Positions 46,995-56,950 are shown, counted from the stretch's first letter. The stretch is DNA of 64,000 bases from Corynebacterium testudinoris (GCF_001021045.1 NZ_CP011545.1:1364001-1428000); one strand, 5' to 3'. The notes: generated by a model not told the origin, from the letters alone. Translations and numbers: made by a program.

Positions 46995-47649
46995 CCGAGC
47001 CCGAACACACTTCCCCGGTTGCGCCAATGGTGTGGCCGGGGAATTGTGTGCCGTGTAGGAAATGCGGTGGACTTTCGGAGCTTCTATGTGACGAACTCAC
47101 TGTATGACGATCGGACGAGAAGATCGTGGGCCCGACAGACGAAGATGCGTAGAGGTTTATCGGCGTCTGCTCGAGATCAGGGGGAGTATAGGTGCAGGTC
47201 TTAGGCCAGTTCAGGCGGCTGCGGAAATGCGGTGGACTCTGGACACTACGTCGGTGGAATCCGGTGGGAAATCAACGACGTGACCAGCTATCGCGAACCG
47301 CTGACCATGTCATGTCTCGAGACATAGTTCCTACTATGGCTCGGGGCATGACTTTTTTGTGCGGGTTCACCTGGGTCGAATCTGGTCGATTCGGTGGGAG
47401 TAGCGGAGCTTCTTCTCCACTGATGCTTGCGACTTCTCGGGTGCCCCAGTCTTCAAAGCCACCACTGGCGGCCTCCTGAGCCTGGCTGATCTTCGCTGAT
47501 GCCAAGGAACCTGCTGATCCGAGCTGTGAGGCTGCTAGCGGCTGGCCTTGACGTTTCCTTGGCTCCTTCTGAGACCCGTCCCCACTGCGTGTTCGTGGTG
47601 GGCGGAACGATGCCATGAGACATGCGGAACGATGTCACGGAATCAGACA
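46995..47649. other. Repeat-rich, gene-free right end of the island
   Basis: Contains the direct repeat gaaatgcggtggact at about 47060 and 47224, the first T-followed hairpin at 47309-47352, and an inverted half-copy of the hairpin family at about 47602-47640. Open frames are short and cross these repeats, so I see no real gene. Confidence 0.5.
47309..47358. repeat. Palindromic repeat copy 1 with T-run
   Basis: gtcatgtctcgagacatag pairs with ctatggctcggggcatgac around ttccta (two mismatched pairs), followed by tttttt and then gtgcgggttcac. The following 40 bp are shared with copy 2 at 47666. Works as a terminator or is the end of a lost IS. Confidence 0.65.
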
Positions 47650-47663
47650 CCCCCTCGGGCACC
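47650..47663 (+). repeat. Right attachment-site core (attR)
   Basis: ccccctcgggcacc, identical and in the same orientation to the tRNA-Leu 3' end at 15070-15083. A 14-base chance match in this window is unlikely. Core-type genes begin about 500 bp further on. Confidence 0.6.
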
Positions 47664-47665
47664 GT

Positions 47666-47716
47666 GTCATGTCTTGCGACATCGTTCCTACGATGTCGCG
47701 AGACATGACCTTTTTT
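47666..47716. repeat. Palindromic repeat copy 2 with T-run
   Basis: gtcatgtcttgcgacatcg pairs with cgatgtcgcgagacatgac around ttccta, followed by cctttttt and gtgcgggttcac. It starts 3 bp after the attR core. The conserved downstream part ggtcgaatctggtcgat matches copy 1. Confidence 0.65.
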
Positions 47717-48176
47717 GTGCGGGTTCACTGGGGTCGAATCTGGTCGATCAGGTTGGGATGATAGAGCTTTTCTTCCTCTAGTTCGTAGAGGGCGTGGGAT
47801 CGTAGAAATAGTTACTAGGCAGGGCCTCTTTCCATCCCGCAGGAAGGCACGGCAGTGGGCTAAAGACCTGCAACTAAAGGAGACGGCATTGCCTTCTCAA
47901 TTGGATGTCACCCACATGGTCAACCTATTTGCATGCTCTGGGAGCACTCCTCCTCCAATGTTCCCACCGCGGTAGTCACCGCACCTATCAATGCGGCTGG
48001 GACAGGAGAAAAGAAACTGTTCACCTTGCAACTTCTCCGTAACTTAGAGGTGGACATCAAAACCGCGAGGTAGATCCGCTTCGTCGTTGGTTGGGGTCTG
48101 GAATCCCAGGAGCATTCCGAACGTGAGGGTGACCTGCTGGTGGAGGACCTTCGCATCGACGAGCGTTGCTGATCGG
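47717..48176. other. Junction region with possible decayed gene
   Basis: The frame through 47933-48172 reads ... NVPTAVVTAPINAAGTGEKK, then LFTLQLLRNLEVDIKTAR, a stop, then IRFVVGWGLESQEHSEREGD and LLVEDLRIDERC. It looks like coding sequence interrupted by a stop. No family is recognised. Otherwise nothing is seen. Confidence 0.35.
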
Positions 48177-49016
48177 TCAGTTGAGAATCCGACTGATCGT
48201 TGGGGAGGTCATGAGTAGGTCGAGTCCCCTCGTGAGGTTTGCGTCGAGTCCGGAGTTATCCACGACGTGTGCCTCCCATCCCCAGGACTTCGCTGCGGTG
48301 GAGAAGTAAGCGGCAGATTTCTCTTGCAACTGGAGATAGCTTTCCCTGCCCCGATCCCCGGCCGCGCCGAAATCTTCCAGGAGTCCCAGCTTACCCGTTT
48401 CGTTCAACCGCCAGGCGTGGGCCAGGGTGGGGTCTCCGTCGACGAAGATGCCAAGGTCAGGTTGCATATGCGCACTGCCGAATACTTCCAGGATGAGGGT
48501 TTCGAGTAGGCCGCAGATTGAGATGAAGCGGGGCTCGTCGGAAATCTGTCGAGCCACGAGTATCTCTTTGAGCACGTGCTTGTAGGGGAAGGTCTCTTGG
48601 ATGACCACCGTGCCAGAGTCTACGAGCGGGCGGATGACGGCGTCGGTGAGCACGAGGTTGCCGGACAATTCTGCCAGCGCCGCTGCCACGGGACCGCTGC
48701 GATGTGCGCTGGTGAGGGGCATCTCCCCCAGCTTGTCTTCCCACTCCTCGCTGTCCCACGTGGCGAAGTCACGTGGGAGGGCCAGTGGCTGACCGGAAAG
48801 GGTCGATCCACCGAAGAGCAGCCGGAAGGTATCTACCCAGAGCTCTTGGAGAGCGTCATGGGGCCAGGATTGCCCGCCCTCCCCGTTTGTGGAACGCCAT
48901 GACACCTCTTTGACGTTTACCCCTAAACCGAGGAGCTTGTCTCGGAATGCTCGGGCCAGCGTCGTCTTGCCGATGCCGTCAATCCCCAAGAATGAGACGT
49001 AAGCGCCCTGAGGCAT
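48177..49016 (-). CDS. Thymidylate-kinase-like P-loop protein
   Basis: 279 residues, longer than dTMP kinase (about 210). Walker A is GIDGIGKTT near residue 11, as in Tmk, and the VIQETFPYKHVLKE segment near residue 140 resembles the DR(Y/F)-like region without the DRY. LGIFVDGDPTLAHAWR fits the lid-adjacent region. An Asp/Glu-rich middle insert is unusual. It could be a nucleotide or deoxynucleoside kinase-like protein of secondary metabolism or defence; the substrate is unknown. First intact gene after the right junction, 7 bp upstream of which (in reading direction) is the cupin gene. Confidence 0.65.
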   Translation of the reverse strand: MPQGAYVSFLGIDGIGKTTLARAFRDKLLGLGVNVKEVSWRSTNGEGGQSWPHDALQELWVDTFRLLFGGSTLSGQPLALPRDFATWDSEEWEDKLGEMPLTSAHRSGPVAAALAELSGNLVLTDAVIRPLVDSGTVVIQETFPYKHVLKEILVARQISDEPRFISICGLLETLILEVFGSAHMQPDLGIFVDGDPTLAHAWRLNETGKLGLLEDFGAAGDRGRESYLQLQEKSAAYFSTAAKSWGWEAHVVDNSGLDANLTRGLDLLMTSPTISRILN

Positions 49017-49022
49017 AACTAA

Positions 49023-49448
49023 TTAGTGCTGTTCGTTCGGATCGTTGTCCGCGTCTTCCTTGGTCTCGTGGTGAGTACCGGGGACGTGATCGGGAGCGGC
49101 GTAGATGGAGTAGAGCTTGATGGTCTCTTCGCCCTCATTGACCATGTTGTGCCACTTGCCGGCCGGGACGAAGACGGCGAAATCGTCTTCCACGATCTGG
49201 TCGACGTCGAGGTTGTCCGGGGAGTCACCGATCATGATGTGGCCCTTGCCAGCCTCGAGGCGCAGGAACTGGTCGTGGTCATCGTGGATCTCGGCGCCGA
49301 TTTCTCCGCCGGCAGGGATGGCCATCACGGTCATCTGGAGGAACTTGCCGGTCCATAGGGTGTCGCGGAATGCTTCGTTCTCCTTGGTCACATCCTCGAT
49401 GTCCAGCACGTAGGGGTGGGGGCCGTGATCGGTGCGTAGGTCTGCCAT
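49023..49448 (-). CDS. Cupin-domain protein
   Basis: 141 residues with a conserved single cupin: GGEIGAEIHDDHDQFLRLEAGKGHIMIG is motif 1 with metal ligands His/His/Glu, and DFAVFVPAGKWHNMVN is motif 2 with the third His. The C-terminal tail (TKEDADNDPNEQH) is acidic. Such cupins bind a metal and a small ligand; the substrate is not known. It is upstream of the kinase-like gene on the same strand, and its start is preceded by AGGAGA. Confidence 0.85.
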   Translation of the reverse strand: MADLRTDHGPHPYVLDIEDVTKENEAFRDTLWTGKFLQMTVMAIPAGGEIGAEIHDDHDQFLRLEAGKGHIMIGDSPDNLDVDQIVEDDFAVFVPAGKWHNMVNEGEETIKLYSIYAAPDHVPGTHHETKEDADNDPNEQH

Positions 49449-49564
49449 GTTCTCTCCTTAGAACTAACTGAGTACTTAATCCATGTCCAAGCATAGCTAC
49501 GTGGTGCAGGAAAGGGGCGCGGGATTCGCTGCCGGAGGCTCGGTGCGCAGTAGACTCAGGCCTC

Positions 49565-50266
49565 GTGAATCGATTCGGGCAATTCGTCGGCGGCGTCGTC
49601 CATGACGCCGTGGATGCAGTCCGCGCATGGTCATGGTCTCGCCGACTTGTCGTCACGGCGGGGGTTCTGGCCTTCATTGCCATCACCGCCCTCATCGATA
49701 TTCCATCGATTGGCACGTTGCGCGAGTGGGCCACGGCGGCGGGTCCCGTCTTTATGGTCCTGTTTTGGCTGGCGTACGTGGCGGTCACCCAATTCCCTGT
49801 CCCGCGTACGCTGCTGACCCTGGCCAGTGGTGTCCTCTATGGGCCGTTGCTGGGGATTTTGCTGGCTATTAGTGCTACTACGGCTGCTGCCGCCCTATCG
49901 CTGGTCATTGTTCGTCGTCTCCTCGGCGAGTGGATGCGTCCCCGGTTGAACCACCCGGCGGTGGCCACGATCAATCGTCGGCTCGAACAACGGGGCTGGC
50001 TCGCTGTCACCTCGTTGCGCATGATCGCGGGCGTGCCATTCTCGGTGCTCAACTACGCGGCAGCGTTGACGAGTGTGCCGCTGTGGGCGTTCACTATCGC
50101 GACCTTTGTGGGTTCCCTGCCTGGGACAGTGGTGACCGTGGTGTTGGGGGATGCTCTCACTGGCCATGTTGACCCGCTCATGGTGATTATCACCCTTACG
50201 CTGGCTGGTATAGGTTTCCTTGGACTCGCCGTAGACCATCGCCTCCCGGTCAAGCCTGTGACGTAG
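49565..50266 (+). CDS. TVP38/TMEM64-family membrane protein (VTT/DedA domain)
   Basis: 233 residues with about five hydrophobic helices. The VTT-domain signature is visible as VTQFPVPRTLLTLASGVLYGPLLGILLA and RRLEQRGWLAVTSLRMIAGVPFSVLNYAAALTSVPLWAF. The DedA/VTT superfamily is linked to lipid scrambling, including recycling of undecaprenyl phosphate; the exact role here is open. GTG start. Confidence 0.85.
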   Translation: MNRFGQFVGGVVHDAVDAVRAWSWSRRLVVTAGVLAFIAITALIDIPSIGTLREWATAAGPVFMVLFWLAYVAVTQFPVPRTLLTLASGVLYGPLLGILLAISATTAAAALSLVIVRRLLGEWMRPRLNHPAVATINRRLEQRGWLAVTSLRMIAGVPFSVLNYAAALTSVPLWAFTIATFVGSLPGTVVTVVLGDALTGHVDPLMVIITLTLAGIGFLGLAVDHRLPVKPVT

Positions 50267-50314
50267 ACTCGATCTTAAGAGAAATTTAAGGATCACAAGG
50301 GAGGCCACACACCC

Positions 50315-50866
50315 ATGTTTGCGGTGCACGCTCGCTACCGGGGTCGGGAGGTCCGCCGAGCTGACCTGGTGAAAAGGTCAGCCGAGGCACTGTCCACTCT
50401 GGACGGAGTCGGCGAGTTCGAGTTGCTCGGCGTCGAAGATATCCGCGCCGTGGTCGACTCCCCGCGCGCGGTGTGCGACACCATCATGGCCCTGCTCTCC
50501 GATGGCAATTGGGCCATCGGAGTGGGGCTCGCCCCCGCTACGGAGGGGGCGAGGCGGGAGGCGACGGCGTCGATAAGCAGGACCGCCCGCGCCGGAATGG
50601 TGTACGTGAAGCAGCAGGCGTCGGGGACGCTGGCGGATGACATCGCTGCGACCTTTGCCCTGTTGGGGCATGTGTTGTCGAAACGAACCATTGAGGGCCG
50701 TGAGGCCACGTCATTGGTGCGATCCGGCTTGAACCAAAACGAAGCCGCCGAAGTGCTGGGCATCTCCAAACAGGCGATGTCGCAGCGCCTTCAGGCGGCG
50801 GGGTGGCAGGCAGAAACCGCCGGCTGGCAGCTGGCGGTCAATCTGCTTAGCCAGGCGGAGAACTAG
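50315..50866 (+). CDS. HTH-containing conserved protein
   Basis: 183 residues. The N-terminal part (MFAVHARYRGREVRRADLVKRS) has no domain I can name. The C-terminal RSGLNQNEAAEVLGISKQAMSQRLQAAGW (about 140-170) is an HTH of the LuxR/sigma-4-like or Cro-like kind. A GGGAGG ribosome site is present. The central NWAIGVGLAP resembles a small beta segment. It converges with the SPFH gene; the stops overlap by four bases. Confidence 0.7.
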   Translation: MFAVHARYRGREVRRADLVKRSAEALSTLDGVGEFELLGVEDIRAVVDSPRAVCDTIMALLSDGNWAIGVGLAPATEGARREATASISRTARAGMVYVKQQASGTLADDIAATFALLGHVLSKRTIEGREATSLVRSGLNQNEAAEVLGISKQAMSQRLQAAGWQAETAGWQLAVNLLSQAEN

Positions 50867-52080
50867 GCTTCCTCGCCCTCCGGGCGGGTGAAGTCGAACT
50901 GCGGGACCTCGGGGCTCGGGATGGAGGACTCGATCTCCGCGGGGCCATCTGACTTCTTGGCGCGGCCCTTGAGCTCATGCAGTTCCGGGTCCACCGGCTT
51001 ATTAGCCACGGCGTTGGCCGCGGCCACGGCGGCGGCGATCTCCGGATCAGAGGCCGTAGAGAACCAATCGTCGGTGTTCTCGGCTTCGGCCATCTCGCGG
51101 GTCTCATCGTCAACGTGGGCGGGTTCGTAGCGGAACACGCCCTCGTCGTCCTTGTTGGCAAAGGTGCGGGCGAACTGTTCGAGGGAATCGCCGAACTGAG
51201 AGGGAATCATCCACATGGTGGAGGCCTTGCCCTCGGCCAGCTGAGGAAGCTTTTCCAGGTACTGGTAGGCCAAGACCTCCGGCGTGAGCTTCGAGGACTT
51301 GATGGCGGCATTAACCTTCTGGATTGCGCGGGCCTCACCCTGTGCCTGGAGGTAACGTGAGGCGCGTTCGCCCTCGGCGCGGAGGATCATGGCTTGGCGC
51401 TCAGCCTCAGCGGAGAGAATGGCGGCGTGCTTGTCACCCTCGGCGGAGAGGATGCGGGCCTGCTTCTCACCCTCGGCTGTCTTGATGTCGGACTCGCGGC
51501 GACCTTCTGCGGTGAGAATCATGGCGCGCTTTTCACGATCCGCCTTCATCTGCATCTCCATCGACTGCTGGATGGAGGGCGGCGGGTCAATGGCCTTGAG
51601 CTCAACTCGGCTAATGCGCAGGCCCCACTTGGCGGTGGCGGCATCGAGCTCGCCGCGCAGACGGCGGTTGATCGTGTCGCGCGAGGTGAGCGTCTCCTCC
51701 AAGGTCATGCCACCGACCACGTCACGCAGCGTTGCCACGGAAATCTGCTCGACGCCGACGATGTAGTTGTCAACGCCGTAGATGGCCTTCGCCGGATCAT
51801 TGATCTGGAACGTGACCACGATATCGATGGCCACCGTCAGGTTGTCCTGGGTAATAACGGCCTGCGGTGGGAAAGAAACCACGCGCTCACGGGTATCAAT
51901 CCGGGTACGAACTCGATCAATGAACGGGAAAAGGAACGTTAGCCCGCCGGAAACCGTGCGGGTGTAGCTACCCAGGCGTTCAATAACAGCGGCCTCACCC
52001 TGTGGAATAAGCGCAATGGATTTGATGACGATAATGGCGATGAATATGAGGAGAACTGCGAGAAATATGAGTTCAAACAC
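50863..52080 (-). CDS. SPFH/stomatin-family membrane protein
   Basis: 405 residues. One N-terminal membrane segment (IFLAVLLIFIAIIVIKSIAL) is followed by the SPFH domain (VIERLGSYTRTVSGGLTFLFPFIDRV through RISRVELKAIDPP) and a long coiled coil of repeated AEGR/AEGEKQARILSAEGDK units. The tail is charged. SPFH proteins form ring-shaped membrane scaffolds together with NfeD partners, which is the adjacent upstream gene. C-terminal extension of about 100 residues is longer than in QmcA. Confidence 0.9.
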   Translation of the reverse strand: MFELIFLAVLLIFIAIIVIKSIALIPQGEAAVIERLGSYTRTVSGGLTFLFPFIDRVRTRIDTRERVVSFPPQAVITQDNLTVAIDIVVTFQINDPAKAIYGVDNYIVGVEQISVATLRDVVGGMTLEETLTSRDTINRRLRGELDAATAKWGLRISRVELKAIDPPPSIQQSMEMQMKADREKRAMILTAEGRRESDIKTAEGEKQARILSAEGDKHAAILSAEAERQAMILRAEGERASRYLQAQGEARAIQKVNAAIKSSKLTPEVLAYQYLEKLPQLAEGKASTMWMIPSQFGDSLEQFARTFANKDDEGVFRYEPAHVDDETREMAEAENTDDWFSTASDPEIAAAVAAANAVANKPVDPELHELKGRAKKSDGPAEIESSIPSPEVPQFDFTRPEGEEA

Positions 52081-52083
52081 GAA

Positions 52084-52536
52084 TTAATCTTCCTTCCAAA
52101 CAACGGCGGTAGTGCCATCAATACTGATGACGGTGACACGTTCCCCTTCGGCGAACGTGTGTGAGGGATCCAAAGAACGCGCGGACCACACCGATCCATC
52201 GAGCCGGATCTGACCCCCGTGCTCCTCCACCGAGTCAATAACCTGCGCGGTGGAACCGACGAGCGCATTGAAGGAGGTATCAAGCACCTGGGGCTTAAGC
52301 AGTCGGCGCTTGAGGAAAGGCCGCAGAAACATCAACAGCCCGATGGAGGTGATGGCGAACGCGAGGACGGATGCCCACAGCGGGGCGCCCGTGAGGGCCA
52401 CACCTCCGCCGACCAGCGCGCCACCGGCCAACATGAGCAGGGTGAATTCACCGACCGCCAATTCGAGGCCGGCTAGTACCAGCGATGCTATAAACCAGAC
52501 TATTGCTCCCACGAGGACCAAGGTACCGGAGAGCAC
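52084..52536 (-). CDS. NfeD-like membrane protein
   Basis: 150 residues: three or four N-terminal membrane segments (LVLVGAIVWFIASLVLAGLELA; FTLLMLAGGALVGGGVAL; ASVLAFAITSIGLLMF) and a C-terminal OB-fold (NALVGSTAQVIDSVEEHGGQIRLDGSVWSARS ... GERVTVISIDGTTAVV). Partner of the SPFH protein encoded 3 bp downstream on the same strand. GTG start adjoining the DUF3097 stop. Confidence 0.88.
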   Translation of the reverse strand: MLSGTLVLVGAIVWFIASLVLAGLELAVGEFTLLMLAGGALVGGGVALTGAPLWASVLAFAITSIGLLMFLRPFLKRRLLKPQVLDTSFNALVGSTAQVIDSVEEHGGQIRLDGSVWSARSLDPSHTFAEGERVTVISIDGTTAVVWKED

Positions 52537-53385
52537 CTACATGAGGTCGGACTTGCTCAACTCGGGTGTGGTGACGAAGTCGACGAGCCGCTCCACCGCG
52601 CCAATGAGCGTGGAATCGAGGTCGCGGAAAGAGGTCACCGCCGACGACACTCGGCGCCATCCTTCCTGGGGATCTGACCATCCGACCCGGCGGCATACGC
52701 CAGTTTTCCAGTCCTCGCCGTAGGGCACGTCGGGCCAGGCCGTCAGGCGCAGTCGCTCGGGCTTGACCGCTGCCCAAATGTCGATGAACGGATGGCCGGT
52801 AACCAGCACGTGCTCCCCCACCGATTCCGTGAGCCGGGACTCCTTGGAGCCGGTGACCAGGTGATCGGCCAGGACGCCGACCCGCCGCCCAGGGCCGGGA
52901 CCGAACTCAGCTAGCCGCGCTTCAAGGTTGTCCAGCCCTTCCAAATATTCGACGACGACACCTTCGACGCGCAGGTCGTGGCCCCACACCTTCTCCACGA
53001 TCGCCGCATCATGAATGCCCTCCACCCATATCCGCGAGGGGGCCGCGACCTTGGCCTGCACGTTTTCCACCCGCCGCGATCCGGAGTTGGAGTGCCGAGG
53101 AGTGGTGTCCTTCGGCGGCAAGTAGCGGGTCAACGAGACCGGCTGCCCCTCATAGAGGAACCCGCCGGGGGTCAACTGAAACAGTCGTTGGATACCACGG
53201 CGATCCTCGAGGCGCACGAACTCTCCGTCGTAGGTGCGTTCCCAACCGACGACGGCACCGACGAAATCCTCGCCCCTAATTTCCACGACCAGGCCAGGCT
53301 TGGCGGGAATGGACGGGTAGGAACGCGGCTGGTTGCGTCGATGCCCGGAGTAAATGTCACCACCATAAGGATCACTGAAGCTCAT
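52537..53385 (-). CDS. DUF3097 family protein
   Basis: 282 residues, soluble. Conserved parts: the SH3-like opening GLVVEIRGEDFVGAVVGWE with LEDRRGIQRLFQLTPGGFLYEG, and the middle RIWVEGIHDAAIVEKVWGHDLRVEGVVVEYLEGLDNL, which resembles a Toprim-like fold, followed by RRVGVLADHLVTGSKES and GHPFIDIWAAVKP. Found widely in actinobacteria; function unknown. The Toprim-like reading suggests nucleic-acid metabolism but is inference. Immediately upstream of the NfeD gene. Confidence 0.82.
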   Translation of the reverse strand: MSFSDPYGGDIYSGHRRNQPRSYPSIPAKPGLVVEIRGEDFVGAVVGWERTYDGEFVRLEDRRGIQRLFQLTPGGFLYEGQPVSLTRYLPPKDTTPRHSNSGSRRVENVQAKVAAPSRIWVEGIHDAAIVEKVWGHDLRVEGVVVEYLEGLDNLEARLAEFGPGPGRRVGVLADHLVTGSKESRLTESVGEHVLVTGHPFIDIWAAVKPERLRLTAWPDVPYGEDWKTGVCRRVGWSDPQEGWRRVSSAVTSFRDLDSTLIGAVERLVDFVTTPELSKSDLM

Positions 53386-53418
53386 GGCGGGATAGTCTAT
53401 CGGCTAGACTGCCCCGCC

Positions 53419-54153
53419 ATGGATATCCGCTCGCAAGTCTGGTCGCCGCTGCAAAATACCTCAGTGTGGCTCGGCGCGTGGCTGTACGGGTTGACCTCGA
53501 CAGATCACCTCATCGATGCGCTCAATGACTTGGGTTCACAGGAGCTTATCGACGCCCTCCGGGATCTTCGCCGCGTCACCCGGGACGTGGCACCGGGGGA
53601 ACCGCTGTTGCGGTTGGTGTTGTCGGGCCCGGGCGACGCACCCGCCCTGCGGGCGGGTAGTGCGTCGGCCACGGCGGCGTCGAAAAGCACAGGAAACGCC
53701 ATCGTGGTACGGGATCGCGACCCGTTGACCTCGCACGTTCTTGTCCCTGACTCCTCGGGACACTGGGAGTGGTTCACGGAGGATCAGCCGTTGCCCGCGC
53801 CAGCGTGGCTGAGCCCCGGCGAGGCGGATCACCTTCTCACCCAGGCGACCGACGAGGCGACTCGGCTCATCGAAACCTCCGGCTACCGCACCGACGCACT
53901 TCGTTCGCCTCGCCTGACGGTGGGGACGCTCGCGGACTTCTATGACACGCCAGGGTTACCCGAATCCGTACCACCGCGCGCCGCACGGCTGTTTGCCAGA
54001 GCCGACAATGTCGCCGCCATCATTGAGACGGTAACCACTCGAATGAATGATCACCGCCTGGACCCGCAACTACTCGGACTGTGGCGACACATCCGCCAAG
54101 CGCGCATGGCCGGCGTGGCCTATGCCGTGGGCGAATTTGGTCGGCTGAGCTGA
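53419..54153 (+). CDS. Conserved hypothetical protein, 244 residues
   Basis: Begins [21 protein letters not shown]. Predicted mostly helical with no motif that I can name; [26 protein letters not shown] suggests a small nucleotide-free domain. It is divergent from the DUF3097 gene by 33 bp. Its last 34 bp overlap the 3' end of the ferrochelatase gene on the other strand. Likely a Corynebacterium/Mycobacterium conserved protein by position. Confidence 0.7.
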   Translation: MDIRSQVWSPLQNTSVWLGAWLYGLTSTDHLIDALNDLGSQELIDALRDLRRVTRDVAPGEPLLRLVLSGPGDAPALRAGSASATAASKSTGNAIVVRDRDPLTSHVLVPDSSGHWEWFTEDQPLPAPAWLSPGEADHLLTQATDEATRLIETSGYRTDALRSPRLTVGTLADFYDTPGLPESVPPRAARLFARADNVAAIIETVTTRMNDHRLDPQLLGLWRHIRQARMAGVAYAVGEFGRLS

Positions 54154-55193
54154 CAGCACCCCGGCCGGCAGGGCTCGCCGTTGGTCGTGCACCCCGACAC
54201 AGTGACGTTGCCAAGGCCGATCGGCGGGGCATCGTTCATCACTTCCGCCACGAGATCGAGCACCATGTGGGTGAAAGTATCCGTGGGGCCGACCGTGCGG
54301 GTGCGTTCCACGACAACGTCGAGCTCTTCGGCAGCATTGGCCAGCTCGGTATCGAGATCCCAGACCACTTCCATGTGGTCCGAAATGAATCCGACCGGGC
54401 AGACGACCACGGCCGTCGTCCCTTGACCAGCGAGCTCAGTGGTGTGATCGACGATATCCGGCTCCAACCACGGAGTCCGCGGATTACCAGAACGGGACTG
54501 CCACACGAGGTCGTAGTCCGCAACCCCCGCTGCCTCGGCGATCAGGCGCGAGGCTTCTGCCACCTGGCGGGAATACAGGTGCGGATTCGACTCTCCTCCG
54601 GCAGCCTTATCGGCGGCAGTGGGAACGGAATGCGCAGTAAAGAGCATGCGGGTGGTGCCCAGACGATCCTCCGGGATGCGATCGTAGGCTTCGCGGACCG
54701 CACTGGCCATCTCGCCGACGAAGGCCGGATGGTCATAAAACTGGCGAAGTTTGGTGAAGTCGATGACCGGGAGTTCCTTGTCGGCCAAGTGCTCCCGGAT
54801 GCCCCGAATGTCCTCGTTGTACTGCAAACACGCGGAGTACCCACCCCACGCACTGGTGGCAAAAACAAGCGCCCGGCGAACACCATCACGAGCCATCTGC
54901 TCCGCCGTTTCCTTGCCAAACGGGTGCCAATTGCGGTTGCCAAAATAGACCGGCAAATTGAGGCCACGCTGGGCGATCTCAGCCTCCAGATTGGCGATGA
55001 TCTCCCTGTTCAGATCATTGAGCGGGCTCTTGCCACCGAAGTGGAAGTAATGCTCCCCCACCTGGGCGAGACGCTCACGAGGGATGCCGCGTCCGCGGGT
55101 GACGTTCTCCAAAAAAGGAACGACCTCCTCGTCCGACTCGGGGCCACCGAAAGAAAGGACGAGGAGGGCATCAAAGGATGTGTCTTCAGGCAT
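54120..55193 (-). CDS. hemH: Ferrochelatase, coproporphyrin type
   Basis: About 357 residues from [20 protein letters not shown]. Inserts Fe2+ into coproporphyrin III (the actinobacterial route). The conserved FTAHSVP near residue 178 and [11 protein letters not shown] follow, with [20 protein letters not shown] containing the catalytic His/Glu region. The C-terminal cysteines [13 protein letters not shown] fit the [2Fe-2S] cluster of actinobacterial enzymes. A frame extension of 12 codons upstream is not used. Next to ripC, as I recall in C. glutamicum. Confidence 0.94.
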   Translation of the reverse strand: MPEDTSFDALLVLSFGGPESDEEVVPFLENVTRGRGIPRERLAQVGEHYFHFGGKSPLNDLNREIIANLEAEIAQRGLNLPVYFGNRNWHPFGKETAEQMARDGVRRALVFATSAWGGYSACLQYNEDIRGIREHLADKELPVIDFTKLRQFYDHPAFVGEMASAVREAYDRIPEDRLGTTRMLFTAHSVPTAADKAAGGESNPHLYSRQVAEASRLIAEAAGVADYDLVWQSRSGNPRTPWLEPDIVDHTTELAGQGTTAVVVCPVGFISDHMEVVWDLDTELANAAEELDVVVERTRTVGPTDTFTHMVLDLVAEVMNDAPPIGLGNVTVSGCTTNGEPCRPGCCQLSRPNSPTA

Positions 55194-55231
55194 GCGCCCC
55201 AGCGTATCAACCAATCGGTTGATAACCACGT

Positions 55232-56950
55232 TTACACCAGGCGAACCGCATACTCCGTCATTCCGGACCAGCGGACCGGGGACTTCTGCACGTAGGAGCC
55301 AGAGTTCGGGGCCTCGATCATCATGCCGTCGCCAAGATAGATAGCCACGTGCTGGTTGCCGCCCGGACCGTAGAAGATGAGGTCGCCGCGCTGCATCTCG
55401 CTAGGACTGACCTTCGTTCCATGGTTGTACTGGTAGCCCGTGTAGTGCGGGAGGGCGATGCCAGCGCCGGCGAAAGCGTAAAGGGTAAGACCAGAGCAGT
55501 CGAAACCGATCTTGTTGAAGTCACCGTTCGCATCCGCTACTCCACCATCCCGGATTCCGCGCGTCGGTCCGGTCGCATTGCCACCACCCCACGCGTAGGG
55601 CTGGCCAAGTTGGGACTCGGCGCGAGCAATGACGGCCTCAATGGTGGCCGCGCGATCTCCGGTGAGCGCGCCTCCGAGGGAATCGCTGACGGCTGAGGAG
55701 ACATCATCGACCGTGCTGATGCCGGGAACGGAGGTGATGTCCGGAGTCTGCGGAACAGTCTCGGATTCGGGTCCTTGGACAGCCGCGATCGGGCCGGGGG
55801 CAGCAGTCTCATCACTGACCGCGGGGTACGGATTGGTGAGATTGGAGTGATCTGGCTGCGACTGAGCGATCAACGCTGCCGCGGCCGCCGCAGCTGCCGT
55901 CGCCGCGAGGTCAGTGACGGACTGAGCTTGCTGTTCCTGGGCGGCAGCCTGCTGCTGCGCCTGTGCTGCCTCGGCCGCTGCCGCCTCTGCCCGCGAAGCG
56001 GCGTCGAGAGCCTCCTGGGATTGAGCGGCTTCGGCGGCTGCACGCTGACGAGCAGCCTCATCTGCCGCAGCCTGAGCCGCTGCATCTGCTTCGGCGCGGG
56101 CGGCTGCCGCACGGGCTGCTTCATCCTCGGATCGCTTGCGGGCGGCCTCCGCCTCGCGATACTCCTCGTAGTCCTGGCGTTGGGAATTAACAGTGGCGGC
56201 GTCGTTGCGGGCGGCGTTTAGCTGATTCTGGGCCTCATCGCGAGTCGCGGTGAGGCGGTCGCGCTCCGCCGTGCGCTCGCTGATCTGACGCGAGTTGTCA
56301 TCGATTGCTGCCCGTGCGGTGGCTTCCCGGTCCTTGGCGGCGGCCTCACGCTGCTCTGCCAAGTTTCGGACAGCACGCAGCTGGGACTCCTTGTTGGCCT
56401 GCTCCGTTCGAAGCCGGTCCAATTCCTCAACCTTTTCGCGCTGCTTTTCCGCATTGGTGCGCAGGAAGGTCTGGCGATCGAGAGAGTTGGTCGACGCCTC
56501 CTCACCCGCAAGGGTGGCAATCGCCGTCGGCGTGGTCGAGCGGCGGTAGGCAGCGCGAGACGTTTCATCCAGGGCAGCCTGGGCCTCTTCCAACGCCTTT
56601 TGCGTGCCCTCTAGTTCGGCGCGGGCGGCGATGACACCTTGGCGAGCCTGTTCGGCGGAGGCCTGGGCATCGTGCAAATCGACGAGGGCCTTGTTCACAG
56701 CTTCTCGGAGGGCACCGAGCTCCAACTCGAGGCCGTCCAACTCTGACTGGGTTGAGGCCAGGGTGCCCACCAGTTCGGAAACTGACGCTTCACCAGCCCC
56801 CACGGCTTCTTGCGCGCGGGTGATGGTGGCGTCGTCTGGGTTAACGGGCTGTGCCAATGCGGGAGTGAAACTGCTCAAGGTGGCCGCGCTGAGCGCGACG
56901 GCTAAGACCGTGCGCATGTGCGCGCGGGAACGACGGAGGGCGGTGGCCAC
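55232..56950 (-). CDS. ripC: RipC-like NlpC/P60 peptidoglycan endopeptidase
   Basis: 572 residues. Signal peptide with positive N-terminus and ending ALA. Residues 40-320 are an Ala/Glu/Arg-rich coiled coil. A low-complexity linker leads to the NlpC/P60 domain at about 440-572: [16 protein letters not shown] has the catalytic Cys, [13 protein letters not shown] the His and IEAPNSG the third residue. It cleaves peptide cross-bridges during daughter-cell separation. Coiled coil plus NlpC fits FtsEX-controlled hydrolases. A leader of about 460 bp with a GlxR-like site lies upstream. Confidence 0.92.
   Translation of the reverse strand: MATALRRSRAHMRTVLAVALSAATLSSFTPALAQPVNPDDATITRAQEAVGAGEASVSELVGTLASTQSELDGLELELGALREAVNKALVDLHDAQASAEQARQGVIAARAELEGTQKALEEAQAALDETSRAAYRRSTTPTAIATLAGEEASTNSLDRQTFLRTNAEKQREKVEELDRLRTEQANKESQLRAVRNLAEQREAAAKDREATARAAIDDNSRQISERTAERDRLTATRDEAQNQLNAARNDAATVNSQRQDYEEYREAEAARKRSEDEAARAAAARAEADAAAQAAADEAARQRAAAEAAQSQEALDAASRAEAAAAEAAQAQQQAAAQEQQAQSVTDLAATAAAAAAAALIAQSQPDHSNLTNPYPAVSDETAAPGPIAAVQGPESETVPQTPDITSVPGISTVDDVSSAVSDSLGGALTGDRAATIEAVIARAESQLGQPYAWGGGNATGPTRGIRDGGVADANGDFNKIGFDCSGLTLYAFAGAGIALPHYTGYQYNHGTKVSPSEMQRGDLIFYGPGGNQHVAIYLGDGMMIEAPNSGSYVQKSPVRWSGMTEYAVRLV

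Noticed and set aside
47272..47728. Two overlapping minus-strand frames of 91-114 codons
   Set aside because: They cross the palindromic repeats and share the same NPHKK stretch because of the repeat; this is repeat DNA, not genes, though it may descend from the end of an IS transposase.
55870..56120. Repeat array
   Set aside because: The repetition is the Ala/Arg/Glu-rich coiled coil of ripC at codon level, not a DNA repeat.
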